A stretch of 64,000 nucleotides of DNA from G964291335 sp964291335 (GTDB lineage: Bacteria; Chloroflexota; Dehalococcoidia; Lucifugimonadales; UBA3495), in assembly GCA_964291335.2 (NCBI GenBank), contig OZ219748.1:1426001-1490000 (forward strand), in the 5' to 3' direction. Below, piece by piece: positions 61,947-64,000 of this stretch. Both the position numbers and the translations under genes were made by a program. The stretch's first letter is position 1, and each line of letters opens with the position of its first letter. The notes under the pieces were generated by a model. That model was given only the letters and a program-made list of their open reading frames with translations. It did not search any database and was not told the origin of the DNA.

Positions 61947-63341
61947 ATGCTTCGGGCTGAAAGGCGAGGTAAACTTCCCCTGGTCTGGCTGCTGCCCCTG
62001 TTGCTGCTGCTCGGCGGCGGGGCGTGCGCGCCGCTGCCGATGACCGGCCCGGCTACCCCGGAGCCGGGCCCGGAGCTGGAAGCCACGGTGGAGGCCCTGG
62101 TGGAGGTGGAAGTGCAGGCGGCCATGACCGACCTGCGCGCCGAGTTTCAGGCGCAGCTGCGGGAAGCTTTCCCGTCGCCCACCGCCACCTCGCCCGTTCC
62201 GGCGACGCCGCCCGCTGCCGCGGCGGTCCGGGGGGCGGATCTGGCGGGTATGGTGGAACAGGTTAAGTCGGGAGTGGTACGCATTGAGACCCGCTCCGGC
62301 GGCGGCAGCGGCGTTATTTTCGAGACGAATGAGCAAGGGCAAGGCCTGGTGCTGACCAACTACCACGTCATCCACCAGGCCAATCGGATTGGCGTGCTGG
62401 TGGATGACAGCCGCCGCTACCAGGCGCAGGTGGCGGGCTACGATTCGGTGCGCGACCTGGCGGTGCTGGAAATCTGCTGCGACCGGTTTCAGCCCCTGGC
62501 CTTTTACGACTCTGAAGATGTTCGGCCCGGCAGCGAGGTGGTGGCGATTGGGTATGCCCTGGGTTTCAGCGGTTCCGCCACGGTAACCCGGGGCATTGTC
62601 TCGGCGGTTCGCTACCACCCGGCCTACCGCTCATGGGTCTTTCAGACCGACGCCCCCATGAACCCGGGCAACAGCGGCGGCCCCCTGCTTTTAACTACCG
62701 GCCAGGTTATCGGCATTAACACCTTCGTCCGCACCCAGGACCGGCAGGGCAACCCCACCGAAGGGCTGGGGTTTGCCATCTCGGAGCGCAGTATCCAGAA
62801 CATCCTTCCCCAGCTGAAAGGGGAGGCGCAGGCCCGCTTTACACCCCCGACAGCCACGCCCGATACGTTCCCCGATACCGCCGGCGCAGCCCCGCCGGTG
62901 GAATGGCAGGAATACCGCAGCCAGGAGGCCGGCTACCGCTTGAGCGTTCCCCGGGACTGGGCCGTCAGCCAGGAGGCCGACGGCCGGGTTTCCTTTGCCA
63001 GCCCCGACGGTTTTGCCGGCGCCGCCGTAGAGTGGTACAGCCAGTCGCCCGGGTCGGTTGCCGACCTGCTGGACCGGGCGCTGGAGCGGCGGCGGCAGGG
63101 TTACCCCGACCAGTTCCGGCTGCTGGCCCGGCAAATCATCGTTCGCAGCGACAACGACGCTCTGGGCTACCTGATTTACCAGACCCGGGAAGGCGCCGAT
63201 AACTGCCGCCAGCAGAATACGGAAATCCTGATTTACCAGCCGGCGCAAAGCTACGGTTTGCTTGCCTGGAGCTGCCTCCACTCTTACCAGCGTTACCAGG
63301 CCGTCCAGGAGACGATTCTGGACAGCTTTGCCCTCCGGTAG
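61947..63341 (+). CDS. Lipoprotein trypsin-like serine protease (HtrA-like, no PDZ)
   Basis: 464 residues from the ATG at 61947. WLLPLLLLLGGGAC is a lipobox with C27. A short coiled coil spans about 45-75. The protease domain spans about 100-290, with the catalytic His in LTNYHVI, Asp in SVRDLAVLEI and Ser in NPGNSGGPLL, the HtrA/DegP triad. No PDZ domain follows; instead a Thr/Pro linker and an unknown C-terminal domain (YRSQEAGYRLSVPRDWAVSQE) of about 150 residues with two cysteines. It acts outside the membrane in protein quality control or processing. The ribosome binding site is weak (GGGAG at 19 nt). Its stop is 3 bp before the 17-C tract. Confidence 0.92.
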   Translation: MLRAERRGKLPLVWLLPLLLLLGGGACAPLPMTGPATPEPGPELEATVEALVEVEVQAAMTDLRAEFQAQLREAFPSPTATSPVPATPPAAAAVRGADLAGMVEQVKSGVVRIETRSGGGSGVIFETNEQGQGLVLTNYHVIHQANRIGVLVDDSRRYQAQVAGYDSVRDLAVLEICCDRFQPLAFYDSEDVRPGSEVVAIGYALGFSGSATVTRGIVSAVRYHPAYRSWVFQTDAPMNPGNSGGPLLLTTGQVIGINTFVRTQDRQGNPTEGLGFAISERSIQNILPQLKGEAQARFTPPTATPDTFPDTAGAAPPVEWQEYRSQEAGYRLSVPRDWAVSQEADGRVSFASPDGFAGAAVEWYSQSPGSVADLLDRALERRRQGYPDQFRLLARQIIVRSDNDALGYLIYQTREGADNCRQQNTEILIYQPAQSYGLLAWSCLHSYQRYQAVQETILDSFALR

Positions 63342-63344
63342 TCG

Positions 63345-63361
63345 CCCCCCCCCCCCCCCCC
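63345..63361 (+). repeat. Homopolymer tract of 17 C
   Basis: Directly after the protease stop and 129 bp ahead of the next gene. No -35/-10 pair flanks it on either strand, so its effect is not clear. Confidence 0.9.
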
Positions 63362-63490
63362 GGCGCCGCAGCCCGGCGGAATCTTCATAATTTCTTCATG
63401 GTTTGCCGGTATATTTGCGTCAGCGGCAGTCGCAGTCCGGGGTCATGTCCCGGCAGGTTAAAATAATTGACCGATACAGGAGGTTTTCCC

Positions 63491-64000
63491 GTGCAGTTTC
63501 CCAAACTGAAGGTTTTTCAGGTTTCCCGCAAGTGGTTGGTGGTTCCCCTGGTGGTGGGCGCGCTGGCGGTAGGGTTGGTGGTTGGCGCCGGCGCTACGGC
63601 TTTGGCCGCCACGGCTCTGGCCGACGGCCACCGGGCCGATGGCAGCAGCCGGAACTTCGCCGCCCGGGTAGCCGACAAGTTGACCGGCGCCCTGGGCCTG
63701 GAAACGGCGATAACCGAAAGCCAGGTTGAAGACGCCTTTAACGCCGCCCACGGCGACTGGCAGGAGGAAATGCTGCAAGCCCGGCTGGATGCGCTGGCAG
63801 TGGCGGAAGGGCCGGCGGCGGCCATTATGACCTGGTTCAGCGCTTACCCTTACAGCGACCTGATTAAGCTCCGCCCCGTCGGTCTGGTTCAGTCGGACCG
63901 GGTGAGCGGTGTTCTGGAGCGGCTGGTGGCAAGGGAGGCAATCAGCCAGGCCCAGGCCGACGGCATACAGGCGTGGTACGCCGAGCGGCCGGAACTGCCG
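63491..64000 (+). CDS. Membrane protein, DUF2680-like, cut by window edge
   Basis: A GTG at 63491 with a perfect AGGAGG 7 nt before starts a frame still open at base 64000 (170 residues). It begins with a basic segment and a signal/TM helix (LVVPLVVGALAVGLVVGAGA). Then come ITESQVEDAFNAAHGDWQEE and AISQAQADGIQAWYAERPEL, helix-pair repeats known from DUF2680/YckD-like envelope proteins. The function is unknown; the protein is outside the membrane after the signal helix. Confidence 0.65.
   Translation, partial: MQFPKLKVFQVSRKWLVVPLVVGALAVGLVVGAGATALAATALADGHRADGSSRNFAARVADKLTGALGLETAITESQVEDAFNAAHGDWQEEMLQARLDALAVAEGPAAAIMTWFSAYPYSDLIKLRPVGLVQSDRVSGVLERLVAREAISQAQADGIQAWYAERPELP

Overview
The window is GC-rich (roughly 60% by eye) bacterial chromosome. 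Nothing here fixes the taxon. The two surface proteins with long Thr-Pro stalks and a C-terminal membrane anchor, the ferritin, serS, lysS and ispH gene types and the mix of R-M systems fit a member of the Chloroflexota best; this is an inference from gene style. No rRNA gene or CRISPR array was seen. There is one tRNA, tRNA-Thr(CGT).

Layout. 1-7.2 kb: an AAA+ (MoxR) / VWA (CoxE-like) pair split by a type II restriction-modification (R-M) cassette, then a HAM1-like NTPase, a cyclase-family hydrolase and a second type II R-M pair whose nuclease is clearly EcoRI-like. 7.3-11.3 kb: an organosulfur/sulfite cluster with a molybdopterin sulfite-oxidase family enzyme, a cupin, a four-domain rhodanese and a thiol dioxygenase. 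11.5-15.5 kb: ferritin, threonine synthase, IspH and a flippase-like membrane protein. 16-18.2 kb: a secreted stalk protein whose candidate promoter has a 16-G tract as its -35/-10 spacer. 18.5-24.3 kb: polysaccharide deacetylase, serS, a low-GC UvrD-like helicase and lysS. 24.5-40.3 kb: a nitrogen-assimilation region (two Amt transporters, a 27-residue membrane peptide, eukaryotic-type GSII and bacterial GSI), interrupted by a five-gene type I R-M operon and a Fic gene. 40.4-49.3 kb: a lipoprotein metalloprotease, tRNA-Thr, IS1-like transposase remnants, a coiled-coil protein, YqeY, PurQ, a Cys-cluster/HTH protein, acyl-CoA dehydrogenase, an AsnC-type domain protein and NurA. 49.4-57.4 kb: a truncated gene, valS, a conserved hypothetical, ribosomal protein S1, two SMP-30-type proteins and another IS1-like remnant. 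57.5-64 kb: a second stalk protein with a 15-C tract in its N-terminal codons, a sugar-phosphate isomerase, a trypsin-like lipoprotein protease, a 17-C tract and the start of a small membrane protein.

The most unusual signals are regulatory. (i) Homopolymeric G/C tracts sit where slippage would switch two related surface stalk proteins: one in a promoter spacer, one in a reading frame. (ii) Three sites near the nitrogen genes each carry four pentamers at exact 11-nt steps, resembling a GlnR-type operator. (iii) A roughly 100-bp repeat derived from an IS1-like left end occurs three times, each time followed by a sigma-70-like promoter pointing at the neighbouring gene. (iv) A LexA-like palindrome lies inside the promoter of a small Cys-cluster/HTH protein. 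(v) An 11-bp iteron-like array surrounds the presumed fic promoter. Three R-M systems, a helicase and Fic within 35 kb mark the left half as a defence-rich, insertion-prone region.
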